DNA from: Deltaproteobacteria bacterium
GTDB taxonomy: Bacteria; Desulfobacterota; Desulfomonilia; Desulfomonilales; Desulfomonilaceae
Length of the DNA stretch: 64,000 bases
NCBI GenBank assembly: GCA_016875095.1
Contig: VGSG01000006.1
Coordinates: 42,804-106,803, forward strand
Reading direction: 5' to 3'
In this document: positions 53,532 to 62,422 of the stretch, piece by piece
Layout of the letters: each line of letters begins with the position of its first letter
Numbering within the stretch: the stretch's first letter is position 1
The notes under the pieces: generated by a model
What the model was told of the DNA's origin: nothing
What the model saw: the letters and a program-made list of their open reading frames with translations, nothing else
Database searches by the model: none
Position numbers and translations under genes: made by a program

Positions 53532-53717
53532 CTCCTTTTTTGGTCATTTCCGTGGAATGGGCTCCGGCGGGACAGGAATCCCGCCTGATTATCCGGGCCG
53601 CGTTCCTACTCCTGGATGCCTGACAGGCAGGATGCCTGTCCTACGCACTTGTGGCTGAGAGCAGGATGTGGCGCGTCCCGCGTTCCGCGCGAGACGAACC
53701 GCATCGGTCGCGGCCTA
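53532..53717. repeat. Short palindromic unit between convergent genes
   Basis: GGATGCCTGACAGGC and CAGGATGCCTGTCCTACG around 53608-53645 form small inverted repeats, flanked by AGGAATCCCGCCTG-type sequence. They probably belong to the same dispersed class as the palindromes near 9.5 kb. Confidence 0.5.
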
Positions 53718-54959
53718 TTAACCTCGTGCGGCGACGAGTCTGGTATAAGAATCCAGGTAGCGGTCTACGAGCTGCCCCCAATCCCGGTTCTCCTCGACCC
53801 ATCGTCGAGCGCGGATACCCAGATCCCTTCGAAGTCCATCGTCCTCAAGCAAACTGCCCCACTTGGCCACAAGATCCGCAAGGTCTTCGGATTGAAACAA
53901 GATCCCGTTGAGCCCTTCGATAACAATTTCTCGGTGTCCGCCGATGTCGCTGGCAAGCACGGGCTTTTGCATGGCCATCACCTCGAGAGGCTTAAGAGGC
54001 GTCACAAGTCGCGTCTCGATTCCTTCCCGCCGGGGCAGGATCAACAGATCGCATACACGGTAATAATCCAGGATTTCTTCGTGAGACACTCTTCCCGTGA
54101 AGACCACACGATCGGAAAGACCAAGATCGAGCGCCATTCTGCGAAGCTCGGACTCGTGCTCTCCATCGCCTACCAGAAGGAGACGCAGAGCAGGAAACGG
54201 TTCGATCAGCCGGACCGCGGCCTGAAGGAGCAGATCTAATCCCTCGTAGTAGAAGAAGGACCCAATGTAGCCCGCTACGAGCGCGCTCTCCAACCCCAAC
54301 CTGCGGACCAGATCGGCCGAAGGGTCGCCCGGAACGAACGCGTCCACATCTACGCCGTTGGGCACAATGAAAATCTTTTCGGGACCGATGCCGCGCGAAA
54401 TCACTTCTTCCTTGAGAGCTTCGCTGATGACGCAGCACATGTCCGCACGTCTTAGGGCCGCGGTTTCCAGCAGGTGAACCCCCCGGTACGAAAGGGAGTG
54501 TTCGGCCATGCTGTGGCGCGCCACGTGAGAAGCCTCCCAGATGCCGCGGGCCTCGTATATGGTAGGCAGGCCGGTCCAACGCCCTACCATGTCCCCAATA
54601 AGTCCGCAGGTAAAAGGCGAATGCGCGTGGATCACTTCGGGGCGGCGCTTTCGGGCGACGCGCAGAGCAGTCTTCAGCAAAGAGACATTTTGGAGCACGC
54701 GGAAAGACGCCTTGAGCGAACTGCCGTCCTTCACATCCCTGGTGCCGGGAAGAATGCGGCCCCCAGTCCGGAAGTATCTGATCCCGTCAATGAACTCGCT
54801 CTTTTCTTCATCGAGCGCGCCGAGGGGGGCCTGGGAAGGGGACGTGATTACCAGCGGCTCCAGCCCCTTCTTTCTCTGATTGACCACAATCTGACGGCTA
54901 CGGATAGCGTACCCGCTCGTGCCAGGGACCGAGCGATGCATGAGATGCATTATTCTCAT
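53718..54959 (-). CDS. Glycosyltransferase, GT4 family
   Basis: 413 residues with the GT-B double Rossmann fold. N-terminal MRIMHLMHRSVPGTSGYAIR and VIHAHSPFTCGLIG (His-rich acceptor region); C-terminal nucleotide-sugar domain with IFIVPNGVDVDAFVPGDP, LLLVGDGEHESELRRMA, VVFTGRVSHEEILDYYRVCD and KPLEVMAMQKPVLASDIGGH (E-x7-E type signature). Retaining GT4 enzymes add sugars to EPS or LPS intermediates at the cytoplasmic membrane face. It is minus-strand inside the EPS locus. The sugar cannot be inferred. Resemblance to exosortase-associated glycosyltransferases was noted but not tested. Confidence 0.88.
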   Translation of the reverse strand: MRIMHLMHRSVPGTSGYAIRSRQIVVNQRKKGLEPLVITSPSQAPLGALDEEKSEFIDGIRYFRTGGRILPGTRDVKDGSSLKASFRVLQNVSLLKTALRVARKRRPEVIHAHSPFTCGLIGDMVGRWTGLPTIYEARGIWEASHVARHSMAEHSLSYRGVHLLETAALRRADMCCVISEALKEEVISRGIGPEKIFIVPNGVDVDAFVPGDPSADLVRRLGLESALVAGYIGSFFYYEGLDLLLQAAVRLIEPFPALRLLLVGDGEHESELRRMALDLGLSDRVVFTGRVSHEEILDYYRVCDLLILPRREGIETRLVTPLKPLEVMAMQKPVLASDIGGHREIVIEGLNGILFQSEDLADLVAKWGSLLEDDGLRRDLGIRARRWVEENRDWGQLVDRYLDSYTRLVAARG

Positions 54960-55018
54960 TACGCCTACTTGGAGCGTCGGCTTGAATCAAATCGCCTACG
55001 CGACGCAGAGCCGCGGGC

Positions 55019-56221
55019 TTATGAGTTCAGCAAGCGCTGAAGCAACTGCCGATAGATTTCGTATTGGCTTCTCCAGTTGAACCGCTGTGAACGCTCGGCC
55101 GCGCGGCGAGCCAGGCTTTGCCTCAGTTCCGGTTGATGGTACAGCTCGCTGATTTTGCGGGCCAGCGCCTCGTAGTCGCCCGACGGCGCAAAGGCAATGG
55201 CGTCATCTCCGAAATACTCCTCGAGCACTGAAAGTCTGGTCCCAACGATGCACAGACCCACATTCGCCATTTCCGGGATTTTCAGGGACATGGCCAAGTC
55301 CATGTGGCAGTCCCGCAGAGCAGGATAGACCCCCAGGTCAGCCTCTCTCATGATGGCCGGCATCTGATCCAGCGGCGCCGGTTCATCCACTCGGATCATG
55401 TCCTCCACTCCCAGTGTCCTGGCAAGGTTGAGAGCCTGTTCGAGACCGACCCCTTCACGAACGATCTTGGGCACGATCCGCAAACGCAGGTTCGGGATCT
55501 CGGACCTCAGCAAGGGCAAAGCCCTTATACAAATATCCAGCCCGTACCTTGGCGCCACCGTGCCCACGTAGAGCAAGGTGAAGCCTTCTTTTTTCGATGA
55601 GATCTCAGCCTGCTTGTCAAGCGGCTTGAATATCCGCTCATCGGCTGCGTTCCGAACCACGGAGATTTTGTCCGGCGGCACACCCCGCTGCACGAGGAGC
55701 GCCTTGAAAGAATCGGTGGCGGTGACCACGTGACTGCTGAACGCCACCGAGATCTTCTCGATAAATACCTGGACGCGCGCCAGCGGATGGTTGGGGCTCA
55801 GACCAAGCTTGGATCGAGCCACTTCAGGCGACGGATCGTGCAGATTGAGAAGAACCGGACATCCGCGAAGCCGCGGGACCAACGCGCAAAAAACGATGAA
55901 GTCCGGCATGTTATGCACATGCACCAAATCGTACCGATACCGGATATCCAGCCACGTCAGATACAGCCCCATAAGGAAGACCGAATAAAGCCACTCCATC
56001 GCGTGGAGAAACCCCTCACGGCGGCTCCTGGTCAGCGGTATGGCATAAATCCTGATGTTCTTGCGCTCGCAGGGGGGCTCGTCACGGTCCGAGGCCAGGC
56101 AGATCACGTCGACCAGCATGTCCTCTTCCACCAGGTACTCCGCATAGCGCCTCACTCGGGAATCCCGTTGGTAGATGCTGTGCGTAAGCATGCAGAGCCT
56201 GATGGGCCTGGCGCTACTCAC
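55019..56221 (-). CDS. Glycosyltransferase, GT4 family
   Basis: 400 residues of GT-B type. The start GTG at 56221 follows GGGAGGT by about 5 bases. Features: MSSARPIRLCMLTHSIYQRD, YDLVHVHNMPDFIVFCALVP (acceptor region), RAALLLNLHD-type segment VLLNLHDPSPEVARS, ISVVRNAADERIFKPLDK, FTLLYVGTVAPRYGLDICIR and SLKIPEMANVGLCIVGTRLS near the C-terminus, where the E-x7-E motif is changed (E-x-A-N-V-G). It adds a sugar in EPS assembly; acceptor and donor are unknown. It precedes the other GT4 gene on the same strand (59 bases). Confidence 0.85.
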   Translation of the reverse strand: MSSARPIRLCMLTHSIYQRDSRVRRYAEYLVEEDMLVDVICLASDRDEPPCERKNIRIYAIPLTRSRREGFLHAMEWLYSVFLMGLYLTWLDIRYRYDLVHVHNMPDFIVFCALVPRLRGCPVLLNLHDPSPEVARSKLGLSPNHPLARVQVFIEKISVAFSSHVVTATDSFKALLVQRGVPPDKISVVRNAADERIFKPLDKQAEISSKKEGFTLLYVGTVAPRYGLDICIRALPLLRSEIPNLRLRIVPKIVREGVGLEQALNLARTLGVEDMIRVDEPAPLDQMPAIMREADLGVYPALRDCHMDLAMSLKIPEMANVGLCIVGTRLSVLEEYFGDDAIAFAPSGDYEALARKISELYHQPELRQSLARRAAERSQRFNWRSQYEIYRQLLQRLLNS

Positions 56222-56462
56222 TCATACCTCCCTTGGCAAAGCCCCACGCCGGCGCAACGGCTCCTTGCTCGGCATTGCGCCAATGCGCTCTCAAACGAGA
56301 AAACCGGTCACAGAGAGGAGCCGGCGATCTCCTGAACCAGGATCCGGCAGACTTGCGTCGTCCAAGCGTAAGGAAATCCGCAACCGATAGCCCCGATCAA
56401 TCCTCTTGTTTGAACCCGAGCGAGCGACACCCCGAACCTGAGAGGGCCGGCGCCCGATTCGA

Positions 56463-57146
56463 TCAGAGGATCTTATAAATAAAGCCTGGAATGTGAAATT
56501 CGCGCTTGTTGAGAATTGTGCCCAGGATCCGCGCCCCGGCGGCCCCAAGCTTGTCCAGGGCATGCTCAACAACCTGCGCACGAGTGCGGTTACTCTCGAT
56601 CACAAAGACCACCCCGTCCACCGCTCCCGCCAGGAGCGCCGCATCCACAAAAGGGATCACTGGAGGGCCGTCTATCAGCACAAACCGAAATCTCTCCATG
56701 CTCTCGCGAATCAGCTCGCCAAGCGGGAATCGAGACCGCTCACTCGCAAGAACGTCTACGCCGGACCGGCCTTCCTCCGCGGGAAGAACCGAAATCCCGG
56801 AATCCCTCAACAACAAGAGCCCATCCTTCAGCCTCGCCGTGCCGTTCAGCACCGATTGCAGGCCCCTCTCAACGTTCACCCCATTTATGGCGGCAAAGGT
56901 AGGCCGCCGGATGTTCCCCTCAATAACCATCACGTGGCCCCCGCCGTAAATCGAAGCCAGGAAGAGCGCATAGCTAAATGTTATGGCGCTGACCCCTTCC
57001 CCGAAATAAGACGACGCGAACTGGATCGCAAAGTCAGTCTTACCACCCATCTCCTGAGCAATGGCCTGATCCAGCCGATGGAGCTCTTCCCGAAAGGCCG
57101 GAATCATCTGGCCGAAACCCTTTTTCATTGTTACCTGTGGGTCCAT
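56463..57146 (-). CDS. BY-kinase/ParA-like ATPase of EPS locus with altered P-loop
   Basis: 227 residues related to CpsD/CapB tyrosine-kinase ATPases. The Walker A region reads SSYFGEGVSAITFSY (residues 45-59): the usual GEGKS(T) Lys is Val52. Walker A' VMVIEGNIRRPTFAA has Glu for the usual Asp; Walker B FVLIDGPPVIPFVDA is intact. There is no C-terminal Tyr cluster (it ends GFIYKIL), so the autophosphorylation tail is short or missing. It may be a non-kinase regulator of chain length, or a variant of the GEG(T/V)S type in which another residue supports nucleotide binding. It is transcribed toward the glycosyltransferases. Confidence 0.78.
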   Translation of the reverse strand: MDPQVTMKKGFGQMIPAFREELHRLDQAIAQEMGGKTDFAIQFASSYFGEGVSAITFSYALFLASIYGGGHVMVIEGNIRRPTFAAINGVNVERGLQSVLNGTARLKDGLLLLRDSGISVLPAEEGRSGVDVLASERSRFPLGELIRESMERFRFVLIDGPPVIPFVDAALLAGAVDGVVFVIESNRTRAQVVEHALDKLGAAGARILGTILNKREFHIPGFIYKIL

Positions 57147-57505
57147 ACTTCCCTCTTAGCTTTGGCGCGGAGAGAAGTCAAGGCCGGTTGGCTCTGTGGA
57201 AGCTGAGAGCGGAAGAGGCCGGGACTTTACTTAAAGTTTTACATTAGCTATCTTATTTAACCATTGACAATTTATGGCTCTTTTTGTTATGATATCTGTG
57301 CGACGCCGGAAAGCGCGCCGCTCAAAAGGCGATTACCGCCTCTCATGGCCCGTGGATAGGCGGTTTACGAGAAAACCGTGGCAAGAAGCTCTTCAGAGTC
57401 GTTTGGAGTCAGCGTGCGCTTGGTTGCGCCGGCGCGGTCAACGATATCTCCCGTATCCACCACTCGGTCAATGAAACCGATGGACTCTGCGGAATAGGGA
57501 ATCTG
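57147..57505. other. Divergent intergenic region of the EPS locus
   Basis: About 360 bases between the minus-strand ATPase and the plus-strand chain-length-like gene. AT-rich, with a consensus promoter at 57264-57293. Confidence 0.6.
57264..57293 (+). promoter_or_regulatory. Sigma-70 promoter of plus-strand EPS operon
   Basis: TTGACA, an 18-base spacer and TATGAT (five of six). It is about 210 bases upstream of the chain-length-like gene at 57506 and probably drives the genes to wza. Confidence 0.72.
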
Positions 57506-59176
57506 ATGGAAAGGGAATCGACGGGATTCGGCGCGAACATGCATGGGCAGGGATCCCGGATCCTCAAACACGGTGGGATGGCAGGCTCTGAGCCGGGGTG
57601 TGCGTGGGCCCCCGGCCGTCGCAGGCTGTCCGCGCCGCACCCGCAGGCCGATGGAAGCCCGCCTCAGAGCGCATCCAGTTCCCTGAGCCACAAAGAATAC
57701 GTGGAGGAGAGTTGGTCCGATGGCGCTGCGGCTCGCTTCTGGGGTTCGCACTGCCCGCCTCCCGGGCCGAAAGAACGCATCCCTGCGAACTCTGTGGCGG
57801 CGCCTGATTTCGCCATCCCAACCGAGTGGAAATGGGGTGACCCAGAGCGGAGTCATTTCGCGCGCTTCATTCCGCCACACACAAAACCGCGGTCTGAGGA
57901 CGGCGACTCGGCCACTGCTCGACCGTCACACGGCGATGTGGACGGCCTCTTCGAGTTTGAATGGCGGGAACCTCCGCAACCCTCTTCGATGGAAGCCCCC
58001 GTGGAAGAGTTCCTGCAATACAATCCCGATATGATCCCCGACAGCGAGGGGAGCGGGACGCGTCGCTCCCGGCGCCTTCTTCCGGTCTACGCCGGGCTTG
58101 CCACGGTTGTGGCCGCAGCTTCTTTCTATCTCTTCAGCCCCGGAGATTATCGAATAGACGCCAACCTACTGTTTCTCTGCGCCCGAACCGGAGACGCCTC
58201 GAGCCGGGCATGGCCCCTGGAGAAAGAAGTGGAGATATTGAAGAGTCCACGGGTGCTCCACCTCGCTTCCCGGGAATTGGTTTCCGGTAAGACTTTCCAA
58301 GACCGCTACCGACGCTCCACCGCCGGACGCGGCTCTTTTGGCGTTCCCGCGCGCAGCGGAGACCCCGCGGCTCAACCGGAGTTTCCGAACTATACCGCTA
58401 CCACCAAATGGCTTTCGGAGAATCTCTGCGTGACACCTGAACCCACCACGGGCATGGCCACGGTATCCATCACAGGCCAGGACCCGGATCGACTCAAAGA
58501 AGCCATGCACGCGTATCTGAAACACTACGCGAGGCACCGAACGGAGCTGGTGGCGGACACAGCTCTCTCCGGGAGTCCCGGCCGCGGGGGATCGCCTTTG
58601 GGCGGGCCTTCAACCGTGAGGTCGGAAATTCGGGACGAATTGGAAAGGGTAATCGCGCAGCAGCACGAATGCGAGATGGCGATCAAGCTCATGGATACGG
58701 GCAAAGGTCCTTTCAGAGGCTTTCTCCCGGAAAACAACCTGACGGGTATACCGTCGCTGAGCGCTTTTCAAAACAAGATCGTGGAACTTGAAATCAAGAA
58801 GCAGACGCTGGGAAGTCGATTCACAACAGAGAGCAAGGATGTGCAAGCCATAGATCTGGAAATGAAGGGCGTGCGGGCTGCGATGAAAGAACGCATCAAA
58901 GAGCATCTGCTGCTCCTCAGACAGAGGGCCGAGGAATTGCACGGGCTCAAAGAGGCGCTCCAAGGTAAGACAGAATTCACGGCGTCCAAGAAAGGGACAT
59001 CCGGTAAACGCGTGAACGGAAAAGAGGCCGCGCAAAAGGTGTCTTTGGGCTCTCATGACTGCCTTTACCTGCGTGAAAGGCCCTTTATAGCTCAAAGGCC
59101 TTTTATCGCGAGAGCGAAGGAATACGCGGCCGCGCTCTTCACAGGAGATGTTCACCAAGCCCCCGCGCAGGACTGA
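57506..59176 (+). CDS. Wzz-like protein with long Pro-rich N-terminus
   Basis: 556 residues. The first 185 residues are Pro/Ser/Arg-rich, with low complexity and no fold. One transmembrane helix lies near 192-211 (LPVYAGLATVVAAASFYLFS). The rest is a periplasmic domain with beta strands near 215-330 (YRIDANLLFLCA, MATVSITGQDPDRLKEAMHA) and coiled coil near 365-490 (IRDELERVIAQQHECEMAIK, LEIKKQTLGSRFTTESKDV). This fits the Wzz/PCP type, but no C-terminal helix is evident, so it may be truncated or atypical. ATG 57506 has only GGAAT as ribosome site, so the start could be further in. The C-terminus repeats RPFIAQRPFIARAK. Confidence 0.68.
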   Translation: MERESTGFGANMHGQGSRILKHGGMAGSEPGCAWAPGRRRLSAPHPQADGSPPQSASSSLSHKEYVEESWSDGAAARFWGSHCPPPGPKERIPANSVAAPDFAIPTEWKWGDPERSHFARFIPPHTKPRSEDGDSATARPSHGDVDGLFEFEWREPPQPSSMEAPVEEFLQYNPDMIPDSEGSGTRRSRRLLPVYAGLATVVAAASFYLFSPGDYRIDANLLFLCARTGDASSRAWPLEKEVEILKSPRVLHLASRELVSGKTFQDRYRRSTAGRGSFGVPARSGDPAAQPEFPNYTATTKWLSENLCVTPEPTTGMATVSITGQDPDRLKEAMHAYLKHYARHRTELVADTALSGSPGRGGSPLGGPSTVRSEIRDELERVIAQQHECEMAIKLMDTGKGPFRGFLPENNLTGIPSLSAFQNKIVELEIKKQTLGSRFTTESKDVQAIDLEMKGVRAAMKERIKEHLLLLRQRAEELHGLKEALQGKTEFTASKKGTSGKRVNGKEAAQKVSLGSHDCLYLRERPFIAQRPFIARAKEYAAALFTGDVHQAPAQD

Positions 59177-59189
59177 ACGGTTCACATCG

Positions 59190-60074
59190 ATGGATGCAAT
59201 GCGTGCGCCACAACCGAGGGTTAGATGGAGACGGGCTTTTCAAGCCGGTCGGACCATACTTTGCTGCGTCTCACTCTGCCTGTGCTTATCCGCAGAAGGA
59301 ATCGCGGCTCCTCTGGATTTTCTCCCCTCCAGCTCCGCGCGCGCGGAAGGGTTCTACAGTTGGATGAAAGGAAGAATGGGATTTGAGCAGCTCGCGGGTG
59401 GAACCGGGTCGAGCATCGACTTTCGAAGTGACCTGGGATTGGGGTCCAATGAGCTGAGCTGGAGGGTGCGGGGTTCGGTCAGGCCACTGGAGCATCATGT
59501 CCTGCGAGTGTACGGCTCGATTCCGGAGCGTTACACGGGAAGCAAGGTCTTGACTCGAGACCTCCAAACCCGAACCCGGCTCTATCAGGCCGGAACAGAG
59601 ATCGAGAGCGTGTTCGAGACCGCAACACTCGGGGCGGGGTACGACCTTGATCTCCTGGCAGGCGCCACCTTCTTCGGGGGTTTCCACGGGGACATGCGGT
59701 ACATGACGTCACAGGTGAGCTTTGCCCCGGCCCCGCGAAGGGACCTGGATGAAGTCATATCCATCCACGAGTTGGTCCCGTGCTTGGGAGTTCATGGCGA
59801 GCTGACGTCTCTGTTTCCGTTTTCACGCCTTGGCCGCGCGCCGGGTCTGGGTGGATTCGGTCGGTTGACTTTCTCTATGACTCCCAATTTCGTCAACTAT
59901 GTGGACCTCAATCTGGGGTTGTCTCTTCGCATACAATTTGCGGCCGGACCCATCTTGGAAGTGAGGGGCGGGTACGAGCACGAGAGCTTTTACCACGGTG
60001 AAGAACGGATATCGGGAAAACTTCTCGAGTATTCACGAGACGGGATCAGCTTTTCTCTAGGAGCCGCCTTCTGA
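59190..60074 (+). CDS. Outer-membrane beta-barrel protein (EPS locus)
   Basis: 294 residues from ATG 59190; ATG 59148 and 59199 are alternatives and none has a good ribosome site. A long basic signal peptide (RRAFQAGRTILCCVSLCLCL) is followed by alternating short strands with aromatic ends (FYSWMKGRMGFEQLAGG, VRGSVRPLEHHVLRVYGSIP, DLDLLAGATFFGGFHGDM, YVDLNLGLSLRIQFAAGPIL) and a C-terminal strand ending GAAF, the usual BAM signal with a final Phe. It is an eight-to-ten-strand barrel candidate. Placed between the chain-length and export genes, it may be an accessory secretion or attachment protein. The family is not recognised. Confidence 0.7.
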   Translation: MDAMRAPQPRVRWRRAFQAGRTILCCVSLCLCLSAEGIAAPLDFLPSSSARAEGFYSWMKGRMGFEQLAGGTGSSIDFRSDLGLGSNELSWRVRGSVRPLEHHVLRVYGSIPERYTGSKVLTRDLQTRTRLYQAGTEIESVFETATLGAGYDLDLLAGATFFGGFHGDMRYMTSQVSFAPAPRRDLDEVISIHELVPCLGVHGELTSLFPFSRLGRAPGLGGFGRLTFSMTPNFVNYVDLNLGLSLRIQFAAGPILEVRGGYEHESFYHGEERISGKLLEYSRDGISFSLGAAF

Positions 60075-60093
60075 GGTCAAGGGAAGACACACG

Positions 60094-61134
60094 ATGAGAT
60101 CTCGCGAACGCAGCATAGCGAACCTAACCATCTTCCGTCACAAGATCGCGGTCTTCGCGACCTTGCTGACGATTTCCGGCTGCGTCATCCCTGTGCATCG
60201 CGCTGTGGTCAATGAGGTTCCGCCTCATGTGGCCCAACGGGTAACCGAGCATTTCCCCACTTCGCTGTATAGGCTGGCCGCGGGGGATATCCTGGAACTT
60301 TTGTATCTCAGCATACCGACCGTCACGCAGAAGCCGTACCAGTTGGCGATTAAGGACCAGTTGGACATCGAATTCGCGTTCAATCCGGAGCTGAATCGGA
60401 CTGTCAGGATCAGACCGGACGGCCAGATCAGTATTCCCCGAAAGAAAGACGTTTACGTGGCCGGGCTGACCGCAGACCAGATCAGCGAAAAACTCCGAAA
60501 GATTTATTCGGACCTGCTCCGGGACCCGGAGATCACCGTAACGGTGCGAGAGTTCGATGCCAAGCTGGCTGAGATACAAAGGGCCATCGCAACGGCTCCT
60601 TTCGGACAAGCGCGTGAGATCCGAATAGCCCCGGACGGAAATATCGCTATCCCGCTCATCCCCCAGGTGCGGGCGGAAGGTCTCACCGTCCCGCAGCTCA
60701 CTCAAGAGGTTAACCGGCAGTACGGAGGCATGATCGGTGATATCAAGGTCTCGGTGCTCCTGAGAGAAATCTCCGGTCATCTTGCCTTTGTGGATGGCAT
60801 GGTGAGCACCCCGGGCGTCTATCCGATGCGCGGTCGCATGACCGTGCAACAAGCCATCGCCCTTGCCGGCGGCATGAGGCCCGAAGCTGAACCTCGTACC
60901 GTGCTCGTAATCTCCAAGGCGCCAAACGGCAAGTACATTACCCGACTCACCGATATGACGAACCTCTCTTCAATGACGGACTATGTGCTCGGCTCGGGAG
61001 ACATGGTCTTTGTCCCGCGCAGCCTGATCAGCAGAGCCGACGTGTGGGTTGATCAGAATATCAAGCAGCTCCTGCTCTTCAACGGCTGGAGCTGGGGCCT
61101 GAGCAGCGATATGGGTCGAGTGGTCGCCAGATAG
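60094..61134 (+). CDS. wza: Polysaccharide export lipoprotein (Wza-like)
   Basis: 346 residues. Signal with lipobox LLTISGC (Cys near 30). The Poly_export (PES) domain spans about 58-145 (YRLAAGDILELLYLSIPTV; VRIRPDGQISIPRKKDVYVA; LTADQISEKLRKIYSDLL). A second PES-like repeat follows (REIRIAPDGNIAIPLIPQVR, LTVPQLTQEVNRQY), then an SLBB domain near 225-300 (VYPMRGRMTVQQAIALAGGM) and a C-terminal segment (SRADVWVDQNIKQL) that in Wza forms the membrane-spanning helix. It forms the outer-membrane channel for the EPS. It starts 19 bases after the barrel gene. Confidence 0.9.
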   Translation: MRSRERSIANLTIFRHKIAVFATLLTISGCVIPVHRAVVNEVPPHVAQRVTEHFPTSLYRLAAGDILELLYLSIPTVTQKPYQLAIKDQLDIEFAFNPELNRTVRIRPDGQISIPRKKDVYVAGLTADQISEKLRKIYSDLLRDPEITVTVREFDAKLAEIQRAIATAPFGQAREIRIAPDGNIAIPLIPQVRAEGLTVPQLTQEVNRQYGGMIGDIKVSVLLREISGHLAFVDGMVSTPGVYPMRGRMTVQQAIALAGGMRPEAEPRTVLVISKAPNGKYITRLTDMTNLSSMTDYVLGSGDMVFVPRSLISRADVWVDQNIKQLLLFNGWSWGLSSDMGRVVAR

Positions 61135-61164
61135 CCCCGCAAGGATTCCAGGAAGGGAGCTATC

Positions 61165-62031
61165 TTATGACCCCTCCCTTCCTGTGGGCGCATCATAGAC
61201 ACGCTGAGCGCGGTATCCCCACCTGTCCACAAACGTCCACGGATCAAGGCACCCGTTCAGAATGAGGCGGAAGGTCCTCAGCCCGTCTCCTGCCATCATG
61301 GACGTGCGTCGGAGCAAGAAAGGATCGCATCCGAGGTGGTTCAACCCATGAACCGCGGTGACCGCGTACCCATATCCGGCTTGTCGAGCCTGCTGCGCTA
61401 TCGCGACCGAAAAGTCCCGCACCGTCCCATACGGGTATGAGAGGCCTTCCGGAGCGCTTCCGAGCTCCTCAGTGAGACGTTGGCGGGCGCGGGTCAGCTC
61501 CGCTTCAACCTCTTGCTGTGGGAGCGCTCCGAGGCTGCGATGGGTAACCGTATGCGATCCGATGGAGAAGCCCGCGGCTGCAAGCCGCCGAACCTGATCC
61601 CATGTCATGAATGGGCCGCCGTGCGCCTCGGAGGGCCGATCAAGAAAATCGGTCACCACGAAAAAAGTCGCGGGAATGCGATATTGCTCCAAGATTTCAC
61701 GCACAAAGGTCGCGCCCTCGGCGTACCCGTCGTCAAAGGTGATCGCGACCGTGCGCGGATCGGGCTTGATCCCTGAGATCAGATCGCTGACCAGCGAGTT
61801 GAGGGCCACGGGGCGATGGTGGTCCGCGAGAAAAGCCATGTGAGACTGAAAGTGCCGAGCGCTCACTGTGTACGAGTCATGCGCCTCACGGGCTATACGA
61901 TGGTAGGTTAGAATCCGCGCTCCTTCTCGATACGCGGCGGTCCGACGGTACATCCACCCCATTCCGGAGAGCGCGGCGCCCCACTCCACAGACCATTTCA
62001 GCGCTCTTTTCAACGCCCAACGCGGCGTCAT
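61165..62031 (-). CDS. Polysaccharide deacetylase family protein (CE4/NodB)
   Basis: 288 residues from an ATG at 62031 with GGGGAA 6 bases upstream; ATG 62079 adds 16 residues with a weak site. The NodB fold is seen in motif 1 AITFDDGYAEGATF (Asp pair), motif 2 IGSHTVTHRSLG (two zinc His), and motif 3 LSYPYGTVRDFS near 200-212; the RILTYHRIA start is typical of a CE4 subgroup. No signal peptide is convincing, so localisation is unclear. It would remove N-acetyl groups from a polysaccharide, fitting the EPS locus. It converges on wza, 30 bases apart. Confidence 0.85.
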   Translation of the reverse strand: MTPRWALKRALKWSVEWGAALSGMGWMYRRTAAYREGARILTYHRIAREAHDSYTVSARHFQSHMAFLADHHRPVALNSLVSDLISGIKPDPRTVAITFDDGYAEGATFVREILEQYRIPATFFVVTDFLDRPSEAHGGPFMTWDQVRRLAAAGFSIGSHTVTHRSLGALPQQEVEAELTRARQRLTEELGSAPEGLSYPYGTVRDFSVAIAQQARQAGYGYAVTAVHGLNHLGCDPFLLRRTSMMAGDGLRTFRLILNGCLDPWTFVDRWGYRAQRVYDAPTGREGS

Positions 62032-62422
62032 AAGAAATTCCCCGTCAATGGTCGGCCCTTCCGGCGTCTTCGAACCCATGAACTCACGGGCGTGTGGGCC
62101 GACCCGACCCTAACTCTAATACTGCAGATTCAAGCTTTTGCAATAGCCTTTCCGGGCTGACTGCTTCATTTCCGGTGGGAAAAGAGATTCTCGGGGCAGC
62201 TTCCGCCGCGCCATCTCCCCCCCAAAAAAAAGCCCCCGACCGGGCCGGCCAGGGGGAAAGGAGAGTATGTGATGAGTCGGGTGGTGTGTGCTTCATCCGG
62301 CTCCTTGGGTGCGCACGGGTTGGGCAAACCGTGCGACACCCAATCTCTATGTTATGTTTATCATGGCTTCAAGGCTCCCAGGATTTTGGAGAAACTCGGC
62401 TACCTCTCTCTAGGGCGAGTTC
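62032..62422. other. Intergenic region with terminator
   Basis: About 390 bases between the deacetylase start and the outer-membrane gene end. It contains the terminator at 62222 and a few short frames, none convincing. The segment near 62375-62440 resembles the end of the GTCATTGCGAG-type repeat class (CTCAGAATGACA). Confidence 0.5.
62222..62258 (-). terminator. Strong Rho-independent terminator, minus strand
   Basis: On the minus strand CCCCCTGGCC, loop GGCC, then GGTCGGGGGC (with small mismatches), followed by TTTTTTTT. It lies 165 bases past the end of the outer-membrane protein gene. Confidence 0.8.

Noticed and set aside
57365..57880. Minus-strand ORF of 171 aa opposite the Wzz-like gene
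   Set aside because: No ribosome site; it reads as a shadow of the Pro-rich N-terminus. The plus-strand frame continues into a membrane and coiled-coil protein.
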